A DNA stretch of 64,000 nucleotides, taken from the NCBI GenBank assembly GCA_900314645.1, contig OMWB01000003.1, positions 124,001 through 188,000 of the forward strand, read 5' to 3'. Under the pieces are notes generated by a model, which saw nothing but the letters and a program-made list of their open reading frames with translations, was not told the DNA's origin and did not search any database. Shown here in pieces: positions 52,018 through 61,985 of the stretch (position 1 is its first letter; every line of letters begins with the position of its first letter). This stretch comes from an uncultured Actinomycetes bacterium (GTDB taxonomy: Bacteria > Actinomycetota > Coriobacteriia > Coriobacteriales > Atopobiaceae). A program made the translations under genes and the position numbers.

Positions 52018-54996
52018 ATGAAGCATATGAGTGGCGTTAGCAGCGATGGCGTGGTAAACGCCCTGAGCGCAGAGGACACCAACTCGCTGAAGAAGAACGA
52101 GAGAAGCTCGTATTGGGACAACGTCAAGCTTCTGCTCATCTTCCTCGTCGTGTTGGGGCACTTCCTCTATAGCCGCACCGACCTCCGGCCGGTGACGCTC
52201 ATCACGATGGCCATCTACACCTTCCACATGCCGGCGTTCGCCTTTGTCTCGGGCTACTGGAGCAAGAGTGAGCGCTCGAGGTCGTTTGGCCAGCTCGCAC
52301 GACTGGGCGTCGCCTATGTGCTGTTCAACGGCATCTTCATGCTCTGGGCGGCCTTCCGTGGCTCCGACGTGCTCATCACCTACCCGTACTACTCGTTCTG
52401 GTACATCATCGCGCTCATTGTCTGGCGCCTCTCGGTAGGGTGGGTGGCCAAGGTGCCGCTCGCGCTTCCCGCGAGCGTCGTGCTGGCCTTTGCCATTGGC
52501 TTCTGGGTCGATGCGGGCAACGTTTTCGCATTTGGCAGGACCATCGCGTTCTACCCGTTCTTCTTGGCGGGCTACCTCATGCCGCGCGAATGGGGCGAGC
52601 GCCTTGAGGACATACGGCCGCTGCTCAAGGTGCTGGTAGGAGGCCTGATTCTGGCTGTCGGTGCCGTTGCCATCTTCCTCTCGTATCGCATGTTCCACTT
52701 TGGTGAGGCTGACGTCATGATGGAGCCGTTTGCGCGCCAACATGACGCCATCGTCCGTGCGGCCATCTTTGCCATTGCCGCGATCGTTACGGTTGGCATC
52801 TTGGTGATCACGCCCGACGTCAAGGTGCCGCTCCTGACCACCATCGGCAAGAACTCGCTCGTGGTCTATCTCTTCCACCGGTACGTGGTGCTCGTGTATG
52901 AGCATGCGGTCGCCCCCGGCCTCTCTGCGCGGATGCTCATCTTGACGGCCTTGGGTGCGACGCTCGTCACCATGGTGGTGTTGGGCAACCAGCCCGTGGC
53001 AACGCTCGTCAACGGCTTCTTGGACCGTGCGTCCTCGCTCATCACGCGCGAGGGAAAGAAGGGGTTCCTGACGCTGGTATGCAAGGCCGCACTGGTTGCC
53101 ATGTGCGGGGCCCTCACGGTGGCTCCCATCTACGCCATGCGCCATGCCACTGCGGTGGCTCAGGCGGATGACCCGCTCTACCAGCGGCTCTCGGCGGCTC
53201 AGGAGGCGGAGCTCGACGATGCGTACACCATCCTCTTCTCGGGAGACCTCATTCTGCTTGAAGATCAGGTGCGCAACGCCTATACCAGCGAGGGCTACGA
53301 CTTCTCCTCGCTGTTTGAGTACACCAAGCCCTATATCGAGTCTGCAGACCTGGCCATCGGCGTGTTTGAGGGGCCGATGGCGGGGGCCGAGGCGGGCTAT
53401 TCGTCGGGCAACTTTGATGACACCAAGCCCTTCTGGGTTAACTTCCCCGATGAGTTCGCCACTGCAGTAAAGGACGCTGGATTTGACCTGGTTACCACGG
53501 CGAACAACCACCTGCTTGACCGCGGCCTCGACGGAGCCATGCGTACGCTCGACGTGCTGGACGAGGCGGGTCTCACCCACGTCGGGTCCTACCGTTCCGT
53601 TGAAGAGAAGCGATCCAACGCCCTCACCATCGTGGATACGGGCGAGCTGAAGGTGGCCGTGCTGGCGTATACCTACGGAGTGAACAATGGCGAGGCGGCC
53701 GACTATTCTGATGACACGTTCGTTGGTGGCGAGTATGCCTACCTCACCTCCACGATCGTCGACCCCTCGTCTTCCAGCTTCGCGGCATGTCGCAGTGCGG
53801 TCGAGTCTGACCTCGCTGCTGCACGTGACGCAGGTTGTGACCTCATCGTGGTGCTGCCGCATTGGGGCACGCAGTTTGCGTTTGAGCCGGACGAGATGCA
53901 GCAGACCTGGCGTGACATCTTCCTTGAGGGCGGCGCCGATATCATCTTGGGCGACCACACCCACTCCGTGCAGCCGCTCGTGTTCTCTGACCGCGACGGT
54001 CGCATGACGCTCACGTGCTACTGCCCCGGAAACTACACCAACGTGTACCGCGGCCATGACGGCGATGCCTCAGCACTGGTTGAGGTTCGCGTAAGCCGTG
54101 ATACCAAGCAGGTCATCGGTGCCGACATCATCCCCATGTGGACGGAGTCTGCGCTCTCGGGCAACTATCGTCCGCTGCCCATTTACAGCATCCTCAACGA
54201 CGAGACGCTGGTTTCCCAGGTCAGTACGCATGACCTCGAGCGAGTTGGTGAGGTAAACGCGCTCATCACCTCCGTCATGCTGGACGAGCGTCTTGACCTC
54301 CAGATGGCCCGCGAGCGCATGATGCTGACGCCTGACGGATTCCGTCGTGGCAGCGTCCCGCAGATCGAGATCACCGAGGACATGCAGTCTGGCACGCTGT
54401 ACCAGGCGCTGACTTCGGCAGAAAACGTCTGCTTCGTGGGCGACAGCATCACTGAGGGCACGCGCAACGGCGGTTACGGCTGGTACGAGCCCATCGAGTC
54501 GCTGGTGTCTGGCGAGGTCACCAACGTCTCGCTGGGTGGTGCCACGGTGCAGATACTTCTGGGCATGACCGAGGGCATGCTTGAGGCCAAGGCAGACCTC
54601 TACGTGATCGCCGTGGGCACCAATGACGTGCGCTATCGTGACGAATCCATCTGCGCCATGACGCCCGCTGCGTATGTTGAGCGCCTTACGCAACTGGTCA
54701 ACGAGATTCGCGCGGGTGTCCCGGACGCGCAGTTTGTGTTTGTGGCGCCGTGGACGTCAACCTCGGGCGACGTGAACACGTACCTGAACGTGAACGAGAA
54801 GCGCGAGATGAACGCAGCCTACACCGAGACGCTGAAGGCTTTCTGCGAGAGCCAGGGCTTTGGGTTCATCGATCCCAACCCCGCTATTGAGGCGGTCATC
54901 GACACCTATCCGCAATCTGACTATCTGGTGGACTTCATCCATCCAAACTCGACGGCGGGCCTTGAGCTGTACGCCCGCACGGCGATGGGGGCTTAG
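52018..54996 (+). CDS. Three-domain fusion: acyltransferase-3, CapA-like, SGNH hydrolase
   Basis: A 992-residue protein with three recognisable parts. Residues about 30-380 form a polytopic acyltransferase_3 domain (WDNVKLLLIFLVVLGHF; about ten helices). Residues about 403-670 form a CapA/PgsA-like metallophosphatase-type domain (LFSGDLIL, TTANNHLLDRG, VLPHWGTQF, ILGDHTHSVQP, CPGNYTN). Residues about 800-992 form an SGNH/GDSL esterase with Ser810 in VGDSITEG, GTNDVR, and Asp972/His975 in DFIHPN. It probably modifies an extracellular polymer by adding and removing acyl groups while the CapA part handles a polymer or peptide. Each activity is inferred. The start has AAAGGAAG before it. Confidence 0.85.
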   Translation: MKHMSGVSSDGVVNALSAEDTNSLKKNERSSYWDNVKLLLIFLVVLGHFLYSRTDLRPVTLITMAIYTFHMPAFAFVSGYWSKSERSRSFGQLARLGVAYVLFNGIFMLWAAFRGSDVLITYPYYSFWYIIALIVWRLSVGWVAKVPLALPASVVLAFAIGFWVDAGNVFAFGRTIAFYPFFLAGYLMPREWGERLEDIRPLLKVLVGGLILAVGAVAIFLSYRMFHFGEADVMMEPFARQHDAIVRAAIFAIAAIVTVGILVITPDVKVPLLTTIGKNSLVVYLFHRYVVLVYEHAVAPGLSARMLILTALGATLVTMVVLGNQPVATLVNGFLDRASSLITREGKKGFLTLVCKAALVAMCGALTVAPIYAMRHATAVAQADDPLYQRLSAAQEAELDDAYTILFSGDLILLEDQVRNAYTSEGYDFSSLFEYTKPYIESADLAIGVFEGPMAGAEAGYSSGNFDDTKPFWVNFPDEFATAVKDAGFDLVTTANNHLLDRGLDGAMRTLDVLDEAGLTHVGSYRSVEEKRSNALTIVDTGELKVAVLAYTYGVNNGEAADYSDDTFVGGEYAYLTSTIVDPSSSSFAACRSAVESDLAAARDAGCDLIVVLPHWGTQFAFEPDEMQQTWRDIFLEGGADIILGDHTHSVQPLVFSDRDGRMTLTCYCPGNYTNVYRGHDGDASALVEVRVSRDTKQVIGADIIPMWTESALSGNYRPLPIYSILNDETLVSQVSTHDLERVGEVNALITSVMLDERLDLQMARERMMLTPDGFRRGSVPQIEITEDMQSGTLYQALTSAENVCFVGDSITEGTRNGGYGWYEPIESLVSGEVTNVSLGGATVQILLGMTEGMLEAKADLYVIAVGTNDVRYRDESICAMTPAAYVERLTQLVNEIRAGVPDAQFVFVAPWTSTSGDVNTYLNVNEKREMNAAYTETLKAFCESQGFGFIDPNPAIEAVIDTYPQSDYLVDFIHPNSTAGLELYARTAMGA

Positions 54997-55002
54997 CGAT
55001 CG

Positions 55003-55506
55003 ATGGCCAAGCGGGAACGTCTGCAGAAGACCAACGCCATGCGCGAGCTTGAGCGCGGAGGCATCGCCTTTGAGCCGCTGGAGTACGCGGTGGAAGATGA
55101 TGGCGTCGCCAGTGGTTATGGGGTGCACGTGGCGGAGCTCTTGGGCGAGGACCCAGACAGCGCCTTCAAGACGCTGGTGACGGTGACGCCCTCAGGCGGT
55201 CACGTAGTGTGCTGCATTCCCGTGGCACAGGAGCTTGACTTGAAGAAGGCTGCCGCGGCAGCGGGTGAGAAGTCGCTCGCCATGCTGCACGTGCGCGACC
55301 TTGAGCCCACCACCGGCTATGTGCGTGGTGGGTGCTCGCCGGTGGGGATGAAGAAGGCGTTCCCCACCATCATTGACGAGACGGCGCAGCTGTTTGACCA
55401 GATGAGCGTCTCGGGCGGGAGAAGGGGTCTGTCACTTCGGCTGGCCCCAGACGATTTGGTAGCCTTTACGCAGGCTACGCTTGCTGACATCTGTCGGGAG
55501 GTATGA
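55003..55506 (+). CDS. ybaK: YbaK/EbsC-type Cys-tRNA(Pro) deacylase
   Basis: A 167-residue editing-domain protein that hydrolyses mischarged Cys-tRNA(Pro) or Cys-tRNA(Cys). The family motif FKTLVTVTP with its lysine (about 55-64), plus the C-terminal block around GYVRGGCSPVGMKK, is conserved. It starts 6 bases after the fusion gene and overlaps murJ by 4 bases (ATGA). Confidence 0.92.
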   Translation: MAKRERLQKTNAMRELERGGIAFEPLEYAVEDDGVASGYGVHVAELLGEDPDSAFKTLVTVTPSGGHVVCCIPVAQELDLKKAAAAAGEKSLAMLHVRDLEPTTGYVRGGCSPVGMKKAFPTIIDETAQLFDQMSVSGGRRGLSLRLAPDDLVAFTQATLADICREV

Positions 55507-57116
55507 CGGTGGCAGAAGAGAAGGAAGAGCTGGCACAGCAAGAGGACGCCCAGCAACGCAGGGAGAGCTCTGCGGCGTTGATGAGCGTGCTCGTCATCGT
55601 GAGCCGCCTGACGGGCTTTGCACGAACCTGGGCACAGGCCTATGCGGTGGGCGCCACCGTGCTGGCAAGTTGCTACGAGGTGGCAAACAACCTGCCGACG
55701 CAGATCTACGAGCTCGTGACGGCAGGCATGCTGGTGACGGCGTTTCTGCCGGTGTACGTTTCGGTCAAGAAGCGGCTGGGACAAAAGGGCGCCAACGAGT
55801 ACGTGTCAAACCTCACGTCCATCGTGGTGCTAATCACGGGCGCTGTCACGCTCGTGTCATTCGTCTTTGCGGCCCAGATCATCTGGTCGCAGTCGTTCAG
55901 CGCTGCGGAGGAGTTTGACTCGGCGCGTGCCATCTGGTTCTTCCGGTTCTTTGTCATAGAGATTGTGCTCTACGCGCTGTCGACCATCTTTCAAGGTGTG
56001 GTCAATGCCGAGCGCGACTACCTCTGGACGTTTTTGGCGCCCATCTTCAACAACGTGGTGGTCATGGCCTCGTTTGTGGGCTATGGCGTGCTTGCCAACA
56101 CAAACCTGGCGCTTGCGCTCATCATCCTTGCCATCGGCAATCCGCTCGGCGTTCTCGTGCAGGTGCTGTTGCAGATTCCTTCCATGCGTGCCCATGGCGT
56201 GCGCCTGCATTGGAAGGTCGATCTCTCAGACCCAGCGCTCAAGGACACCGTCAAGATTGGTGTGCCCTCTATCGTGGTGATGGTGCTGGGCTTTGTCACC
56301 AATTCGTTCCAGATGAACGCCCTGCTCTCGTTTACCGCCATCGGCGCGTCCATCGGAACCTATGCCCTCCTGTGGTTCAATCTCCCGTACGCCGTGTTCG
56401 CGGTGCCTGTGACCACGGTGCTCTTTACGGAGCTCTCGGACTACTACGCCTCAAGCGACATGGAGTCCTTCAAGGACATGGTGATGACGGGTACTGGCAA
56501 ACTTGCCTTCGCACTGGTTCCGTTTGCGATGTTCCTTGCGGTCTTCTCGCCTCAGCTGGTGACTCTCATCTCGGCAGGACGCTTCGATGTTGATGCAGCT
56601 GCCATGTGTGCTCTGTACCTTGCGTGGCGCGCGCCTTCGCTTCCGTTCTACGGGGTGGGCATGTACCTGCAGAAGGTGTGCTCGGCCACGCGTAAGATGG
56701 AGCTGTATGCCGGCGCGAGCGTGGTCTGCGGCATCATCCAGATTGTGTTGCTCCAGCTGGTTGCCCCGTCCGTTGGTCTGTGGATGGTGCCCTTCACCTC
56801 GTGCGTGTTCTATGCGGTGTTTGACGTCATCGTGCTCATCGCCCTGAAGCGCGCGTATGGGCACCTAGGCATCCGCAAGATGCTGGTGGGCGTGGCGCGC
56901 TCGGTACTCTTCGGGCTTGCGGGTTCTGTCGCTGCCCTCGTCATCCTGCGTGTCGCCGGACCGCTCATCCCCACGGGCGAAGTCATGAAGGCCCTTCTCC
57001 TTTGCGTGGTTGCAGGCATTCCCGCAGTGCTCGTTACCTACGGTACTGCGACGTTCATGAAGGTTCCCGAGGCCAGTACGGTGACCACAGTCGTCAACCG
57101 TCTTCTGCGTAGGTAG
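55503..57116 (+). CDS. murJ: MurJ-like lipid II flippase
   Basis: A 537-residue membrane protein with about 14 hydrophobic helices of the MviN/MurJ family in the MOP exporter superfamily. It would flip lipid-linked peptidoglycan precursor to the outer face of the membrane. Family features are SRLTGFARTWAQAYAVGA near the N-terminus, NNLPTQIYELVTAGMLVTAFLPVY, and the region around NAERDYLWTFLAPIFNN. Actinobacterial MurJ often carries a long C-terminal extension; this one lacks it. It ends the ybaK-murJ run. Confidence 0.92.
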   Translation: MTVAEEKEELAQQEDAQQRRESSAALMSVLVIVSRLTGFARTWAQAYAVGATVLASCYEVANNLPTQIYELVTAGMLVTAFLPVYVSVKKRLGQKGANEYVSNLTSIVVLITGAVTLVSFVFAAQIIWSQSFSAAEEFDSARAIWFFRFFVIEIVLYALSTIFQGVVNAERDYLWTFLAPIFNNVVVMASFVGYGVLANTNLALALIILAIGNPLGVLVQVLLQIPSMRAHGVRLHWKVDLSDPALKDTVKIGVPSIVVMVLGFVTNSFQMNALLSFTAIGASIGTYALLWFNLPYAVFAVPVTTVLFTELSDYYASSDMESFKDMVMTGTGKLAFALVPFAMFLAVFSPQLVTLISAGRFDVDAAAMCALYLAWRAPSLPFYGVGMYLQKVCSATRKMELYAGASVVCGIIQIVLLQLVAPSVGLWMVPFTSCVFYAVFDVIVLIALKRAYGHLGIRKMLVGVARSVLFGLAGSVAALVILRVAGPLIPTGEVMKALLLCVVAGIPAVLVTYGTATFMKVPEASTVTTVVNRLLRR

Positions 57117-57135
57117 TCTAACAGGCGATTCTTGA

Positions 57136-57166
57136 CGCCCGCGGGCCCCGTGGCGGGTCTTGTTTC
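57136..57166 (+). terminator. Probable terminator after murJ
   Basis: CCCGC (57138-57142) pairs with GCGGG (57153-57157) with additional flanking pairs; TCTTGTTT follows. Stem is short but GC-rich. Confidence 0.55.
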
Positions 57167-57203
57167 GCGCACGTATATGATTCCTAACATGAAACGTGGA
57201 AGC

Positions 57204-57221
57204 ACTTTAGTGTGCTAAAGT
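57204..57221. promoter_or_regulatory. Operator-like palindrome before the histidine operon
   Basis: ACTTTAGTGTGCTAAAGT is a perfect 7-bp inverted repeat with a 4-base centre, 32 bases before the hisZG start. It fits a repressor site for a histidine (or general amino-acid) regulator. No regulator gene is visible in the window, and I could not identify a convincing -35/-10 pair. Confidence 0.55.
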
Positions 57222-57252
57222 ATCGCCCGCTTGCGGCGACAGAAGGGATGGA

Positions 57253-58911
57253 TTGGCTATGGTGGGAACGCCCCGAGGCTTTAGGGACATCCTCCCCAAC
57301 GAGGCATTGGCGCGAGAGCGTATATCTGAGCAGGTCAAAGCTTGTTTTTCAAAGCATGGATACCTTCCGGTTGAGATGCCGATGCTGGAGGAGCACGCCG
57401 CGCTTGAGCGCGGTGGCCACGTTCCTGCCTCGCCGTTCCGCCTCTTCGACTCGGACGGCGGGCTCTTGGTCATGCGTCCTGACCTCACCCTCGCCATTGC
57501 GCGCATGGTGGCTACGCGCATGACCTGTGATCAGCTGCCCCTGCGCCTGCGCTACAGCGCTCCCGTGGTGCGTGAGGAGTCAACGCTCGCTGGGCAACCG
57601 CGCCAGTTCACGCAGCTGGGCGTCGAGCTTGTCGGCGGCCAGGGCGTAGAGGGGGAGGTTGAGGTCGTATCACTGCTCGCCGAGTCCCTTGAGGCGCTTG
57701 CGGTTCCTGCGTGGACCATCGTGTGTGGTTCGGTCACGCCGCTCAACCTGCTGCTCGACCACTGCGCCCCCAGCGAGGGTTTCCGCTCCCGTGCGCTTGA
57801 GCTGGTACACAGCTCTGACCTGGTGGGGCTCGACGAGCTCGTCCTGGCGGCAGACCTGCCTGCCGAGGCAGGGCTTGCGCTCATGCGCCTGCCCCGTCTT
57901 TCAGGTGGCGTCGAGGTGCTCGACGAGGTCGACAGGCTGCTTGCAGCCGCCGGCATCCCAGCGGGCTGCGGCACGGAGGACCTGCGCGAGCTTGCCGGTC
58001 AGCTCTCCGCGCTCGTTACGGCGGACCGGCTGCGCTTTGACTTCTCGATCATCAACTCGTTTGACTACTACACGGGCGCCGTCTTCAAGGGCTACGCCGA
58101 GGGTATCACGGCCGCCATCGCCTCGGGTGGACGCTATGATGCCGTGCTTGCAAACCAAGGCCTTGTAGATACGGCTGCCTGCGGCTTCATGCTCTCTCTC
58201 GAGCGCCTGCAAGAGGTGCTGGGAGAGCAGGGGGAGTCGGGCGTGGTGGCGCGCCGCGAGCGCCTGGCCGAGCGGCCGCTGCGCATCGCGGTTCCCAAGG
58301 GCTCACTCTTCAAGGATTCCGTGCGTCTCTTGGGCGAGGCGGGCCTTCCGGTTGACGAGCTCTCCAACGTGGGACGCCGGCTCATCATCCGCACCGATGG
58401 GGTGGAGTACATCATTGTCCGCGCGCAGGACGCCCCGGCCTTCGTGGCACACGGCGGTGCCGACTGCGGCATCTGTGGCTCGGACTCCATCATCGAGGCT
58501 AACGTGGACGTCATGCAGCTGGCGGATCTGCGCTTTGGTGCCTGCCGCTTTGTGGTGGCGGAGCCGGCTTGGGCAGCGGGAAGCGCCGACGAGGCCTATG
58601 CCTGGCGCGGCACGGTACGCGTGGCCACCAAGTACCCGCGCATCACCACCGCATACTATGACAGCCTTGGCCAGCAGGTGGACATCGTCCAGCTGCATGG
58701 AAACATCGAGCTGGGTCCCATCGTCGGCATGGCCGACCGCATCGTGGACATCACGCAGACTGGTGCCACGCTCGAGCAGAATGACCTTGTCATCGTCGAC
58801 GACGTGATGGAGTGCACGGCCCGCTTCTTCGCAGGTCCTGCTGCCTACCGCTGCGACCGACGCATCAAAGACCTCGCCGCGCGCCTTGCCGACGCGGCGC
58901 GCAACCGTTAG
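57253..58911 (+). CDS. hisZG: HisZ-HisG fusion, ATP phosphoribosyltransferase
   Basis: A single 552-residue chain combining HisZ (histidyl-tRNA synthetase-like regulatory subunit, about 1-330; FDYYTGAVFKGY and RPDLTLAIARMV are class II synthetase-like motifs) and short-form HisG (about 342-552; RIAVPKGSLFKDSV, IVDITQTGATL, DDVMECTARFF). HisG condenses ATP with PRPP, the first step of histidine synthesis; the short form needs HisZ, so fusion keeps them together. The frame is uninterrupted across the junction. The start is TTG at 57253 or ATG at 57259; AGAAGGG lies upstream. Confidence 0.9.
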   Translation: MAMVGTPRGFRDILPNEALARERISEQVKACFSKHGYLPVEMPMLEEHAALERGGHVPASPFRLFDSDGGLLVMRPDLTLAIARMVATRMTCDQLPLRLRYSAPVVREESTLAGQPRQFTQLGVELVGGQGVEGEVEVVSLLAESLEALAVPAWTIVCGSVTPLNLLLDHCAPSEGFRSRALELVHSSDLVGLDELVLAADLPAEAGLALMRLPRLSGGVEVLDEVDRLLAAAGIPAGCGTEDLRELAGQLSALVTADRLRFDFSIINSFDYYTGAVFKGYAEGITAAIASGGRYDAVLANQGLVDTAACGFMLSLERLQEVLGEQGESGVVARRERLAERPLRIAVPKGSLFKDSVRLLGEAGLPVDELSNVGRRLIIRTDGVEYIIVRAQDAPAFVAHGGADCGICGSDSIIEANVDVMQLADLRFGACRFVVAEPAWAAGSADEAYAWRGTVRVATKYPRITTAYYDSLGQQVDIVQLHGNIELGPIVGMADRIVDITQTGATLEQNDLVIVDDVMECTARFFAGPAAYRCDRRIKDLAARLADAARNR

Positions 58912-58919
58912 GAGAGACC

Positions 58920-60308
58920 ATGAGGACCATCACCCTTACCGGCGATCGCCGTCTCCAGGACAAGGACCTTGACCGTGCGGGCGCCTTGCCGCGCAAGATC
59001 ATGGACGCGTCTCAGGCCATTGTGGATGACGTGCGCCTCCGTGGAGACGAGGCCGTGCGCGAGTACTGCCTGCGCTTTGACGGCGCCTGCCCCGACAGTT
59101 TCCGCGTACCTGACGCCCTCGTCGAGGACGCCCTTGACATGGTTGATCCGGAGTTTTTGAGGTCGCTCCGCCGTGCCGAGCGCCAGATTCGTGAGTTTCA
59201 CGAGCGCGAGCGCGAGCAGTCTTGGTTCACCACGCGCGAGGATGGGACCATTCTGGGCGTCAAGGTGACGCCAGTTCCCTCGGTTGCCGTGTATGTGCCC
59301 GGTGGCCGTGCGCAGTATCCCTCAACGGTGCTCATGGATACCATTCCCGCGAAGGTCGCAGGCGTGCCGCGCGTCATCATGGTGACCCCTCCGCAGCGCG
59401 ATGGCTCGCTCTCTGCCTACACGCTGGCAGCCGCCGCGCTCGCCGGGGTGGATGAGGTCTACGCTGTGGGTGGCGCGCAGGCAATTGGCGCCGTGGCATA
59501 TGGAACCGAGTCAATCCCTAAGGTCGCCAAGGTCGTGGGTCCCGGCAACGCCTATGTGGCTGCGGCCAAGCGCTACGTCTCGGGTGACATCGGAATCGAT
59601 ATGGTGGCCGGCCCCTCGGAGGTCTGTGTCCTTGCTGACACTACGGCTGATCCGGCGATCGTGGCGGCTGACCTCATGGCGCAGGCGGAGCATGACCCGC
59701 TGGCCACCTGCTACCTGGTCACGGATGCGCCCGAGCTCCCCACCCTCGTGCTCGAGGCAATCGAGACGCTCGTTGCGCAAAGCCCGCGTGAGGACATCAC
59801 CCGCGCGTCGCTTTCAGACAAGGGTGTCATCGTCGTCGCCGAGACACTTGAGGCGGCCATCGACGCGGTTGACCTCATTGCCCCCGAGCATCTCGAGCTT
59901 CACTGTGCGGATGCCTTCTCGCTCTTGGGCCGCATCCACAACGCGGGCGCCATCTTTGTGGGCCCCTGGAGCTCCGAGCCGCTCGGAGACTACGTTGCCG
60001 GGCCCAACCACACGCTGCCGACGGGCGGAACCGCGCTCTTCTCCAACCCGCTGGGCGTCTACGACTTCCAGAAGCGCTCGAGCGTCATCTCGTACACGCG
60101 TGAAGGCCTTGGCAAGGACGGTCCTGCCGTGCAGACACTCGCTCAGGCGGAGGGCCTGTGGGCCCACGCGCTCTCAGTGGGCATGCGCCTGAAGCTCGCG
60201 GAAGGCAAGGAGCGTTTCGACGATCCCCTTGCGGCGTGCGAGAAGGCCATGAAGACGGCATGGCCGCGCAAGCTCGACACGCCGGGCATCCCGCGGCTCA
60301 ACGGCTAG
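58920..60308 (+). CDS. hisD: Histidinol dehydrogenase
   Basis: A 462-residue zinc enzyme that oxidises histidinol to histidine in two steps with NAD. Typical motifs are VAVYVPGGRAQYPST, VDEVYAVGGAQAIGAVAYGT, the active-site AEHDP (near residue 250) and GPNHTLPTGGTA. The C-terminus is longer than in E. coli. The ATG at 58920 has AGGAGAG before it, 8 bases after the hisZG stop. Confidence 0.96.
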   Translation: MRTITLTGDRRLQDKDLDRAGALPRKIMDASQAIVDDVRLRGDEAVREYCLRFDGACPDSFRVPDALVEDALDMVDPEFLRSLRRAERQIREFHEREREQSWFTTREDGTILGVKVTPVPSVAVYVPGGRAQYPSTVLMDTIPAKVAGVPRVIMVTPPQRDGSLSAYTLAAAALAGVDEVYAVGGAQAIGAVAYGTESIPKVAKVVGPGNAYVAAAKRYVSGDIGIDMVAGPSEVCVLADTTADPAIVAADLMAQAEHDPLATCYLVTDAPELPTLVLEAIETLVAQSPREDITRASLSDKGVIVVAETLEAAIDAVDLIAPEHLELHCADAFSLLGRIHNAGAIFVGPWSSEPLGDYVAGPNHTLPTGGTALFSNPLGVYDFQKRSSVISYTREGLGKDGPAVQTLAQAEGLWAHALSVGMRLKLAEGKERFDDPLAACEKAMKTAWPRKLDTPGIPRLNG

Positions 60309-60318
60309 GGGGGTAGCC

Positions 60319-61401
60319 ATGTCACTAGACCTGTCGAAACGTGTGCGCCCCGCGCTTGTGGGCTTCGAACCCTACGACCCCGCCTTTACGCCGTGTGAGG
60401 TGAACCTCTCGGCAAACGAGAACACGCACGAGCTTCCCGTGGCGGTGCGCGAGGCCATCAATGCGGCGCTTGTCTCTACGCCGCTCAACCGCTACCCCGA
60501 CCCGCTGTCAAATGAGCTGCGCGACGTCCTGGCGGAGCGCCACGGTGTCCAGCGCTCGAGCGTGATGGTTGGAAACGGCGGCGACGAGATTCTCTTCAAC
60601 CTGTTCTTTGCCTTCGGTGGTGCGGGACGCACGCTGGTGACCTGTCCGCCCGACTTCTCCGAGTACGCCAACTTTGCCACCATGTGCGAGATGCCCGTGA
60701 AGCGCGTCTGGCGTAACGCGGACGACTTCTCCCTCGACGTGGACGCGCTGGTGGAGGCTTCCAAGGATGCCGCCATGGTGGTGGTGACCTCGCCCAACAA
60801 CCCCACGGGGGACCTCGTCGACCATGCGGTCATCAGGCGTCTGCTCGACGAGACGGATGCGCTCGTGCTCGTTGACGAGGCCTATGTTGAGTTCGCGCCA
60901 GACGGCTCGAGCGTCATCGACTGGGTTGCGGAGAATCCGCGGCTCATGGTGCTCCGCACGCTCTCCAAGGCTTTTGCCCTTGCTGGTCTGCGTTGCGGCT
61001 ACCTCGTGGCAGACCCTTCCATCATTGATGAGCTTTCGGCGATCCGGCAGATCTATTCGGTTGACGTGCTTGCCCAGGCAACCGCGGTTGCGGCGGTCAA
61101 GGCGCGCGAGGAGCTGCGGCCGGTAGTCTCGGACATCAAGGCCGAGCGCGAGCGCCTATCCTTGCGGCTTGGTAACATCACCAGCCTGCATCAGTGGCCC
61201 AGCGAGGCGAACTTTATACTGGTACGCATTCCTCACGCGAGCCAGGTGCGGCAGCGTCTGCGCGACGAGTTCTCCATCCTCGTGCGCGACTTCAGCTATG
61301 CGCCGGGACTCGCGGACTGCCTGCGCATCACGGTGGGCACGCGCGAGGAGAACGACCGCCTGGTAGAGGCTCTGACCTCGCTGGAGAAGGAGGAGGCATG
61401 A
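60319..61401 (+). CDS. hisC: Histidinol-phosphate aminotransferase
   Basis: A 360-residue PLP-dependent class I/II aminotransferase converting imidazole-acetol phosphate to histidinol phosphate. The PLP lysine is Lys217 in [23 protein letters not shown] and DEAYVEF are also present. It overlaps hisB by 4 bases (ATGA), indicating coupling. Confidence 0.95.
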   Translation: MSLDLSKRVRPALVGFEPYDPAFTPCEVNLSANENTHELPVAVREAINAALVSTPLNRYPDPLSNELRDVLAERHGVQRSSVMVGNGGDEILFNLFFAFGGAGRTLVTCPPDFSEYANFATMCEMPVKRVWRNADDFSLDVDALVEASKDAAMVVVTSPNNPTGDLVDHAVIRRLLDETDALVLVDEAYVEFAPDGSSVIDWVAENPRLMVLRTLSKAFALAGLRCGYLVADPSIIDELSAIRQIYSVDVLAQATAVAAVKAREELRPVVSDIKAERERLSLRLGNITSLHQWPSEANFILVRIPHASQVRQRLRDEFSILVRDFSYAPGLADCLRITVGTREENDRLVEALTSLEKEEA

Positions 61402-61985
61402 CGAGGACCGCGTCGATCGCCCGCAAGACGGGCGAGACTGACATCACGGTGACCGTCAACCTTGATGGCCGTGGTGCCTGCGACATCGACACTGGTGTCG
61501 GTTTCTTTGACCACATGCTGACGGCTCTGGGCCGCCACTCGCTGATGGACCTCACGGTGCGCTGCACGGGCGACACGTGGGTGGATGACCATCACACGGT
61601 TGAGGACGTCGGCATCGTGCTGGGTCAGGCCATCGGTCAGGCGCTGGGAGACAAGCGTGGCATCCGCCGCTTTGGCGACGTCGCCGTGCCCCTCGACGAG
61701 GCGCTGGTGCTTGCCGCGGTGGACATCTCGGGCCGTGGCGAGCTGTATTGGGACGTTCCCATCGGTCCCGATAAGGTCGGCACCTTTGATACCGAGCTCG
61801 GCAAGGAGTTCTTCGTGGGCTTTGCACGCCAGGCTGGCATTACGCTGCACCTGCGTGAGCTATGCGGCGAGAACGCGCACCACATCCTCGAGGCTACGTT
61901 CAAAGCGTGCGCCCGTGCGCTGCGCGTGGCCTTCGAGGATGACCCACGCGTGGACGATGTCCCCTCGACGAAGGGAAGTCTGTAA
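61398..61985 (+). CDS. hisB: Imidazoleglycerol-phosphate dehydratase
   Basis: A 195-residue monofunctional HisB (no phosphatase domain). The metal-binding motifs [20 protein letters not shown] and [13 protein letters not shown] are intact. It dehydrates imidazole-glycerol phosphate in the seventh step of the pathway. Start and stop overlap neighbours by a few bases. Confidence 0.97.
   Translation: MTRTASIARKTGETDITVTVNLDGRGACDIDTGVGFFDHMLTALGRHSLMDLTVRCTGDTWVDDHHTVEDVGIVLGQAIGQALGDKRGIRRFGDVAVPLDEALVLAAVDISGRGELYWDVPIGPDKVGTFDTELGKEFFVGFARQAGITLHLRELCGENAHHILEATFKACARALRVAFEDDPRVDDVPSTKGSL

Noticed and set aside
57253..58911. Frameshift or missed stop joining hisZ and hisG
   Set aside because: The translation is continuous with sensible linker sequence and both domains complete; no trace of a separate hisG start was seen. 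Sequencing error cannot be excluded without reads.
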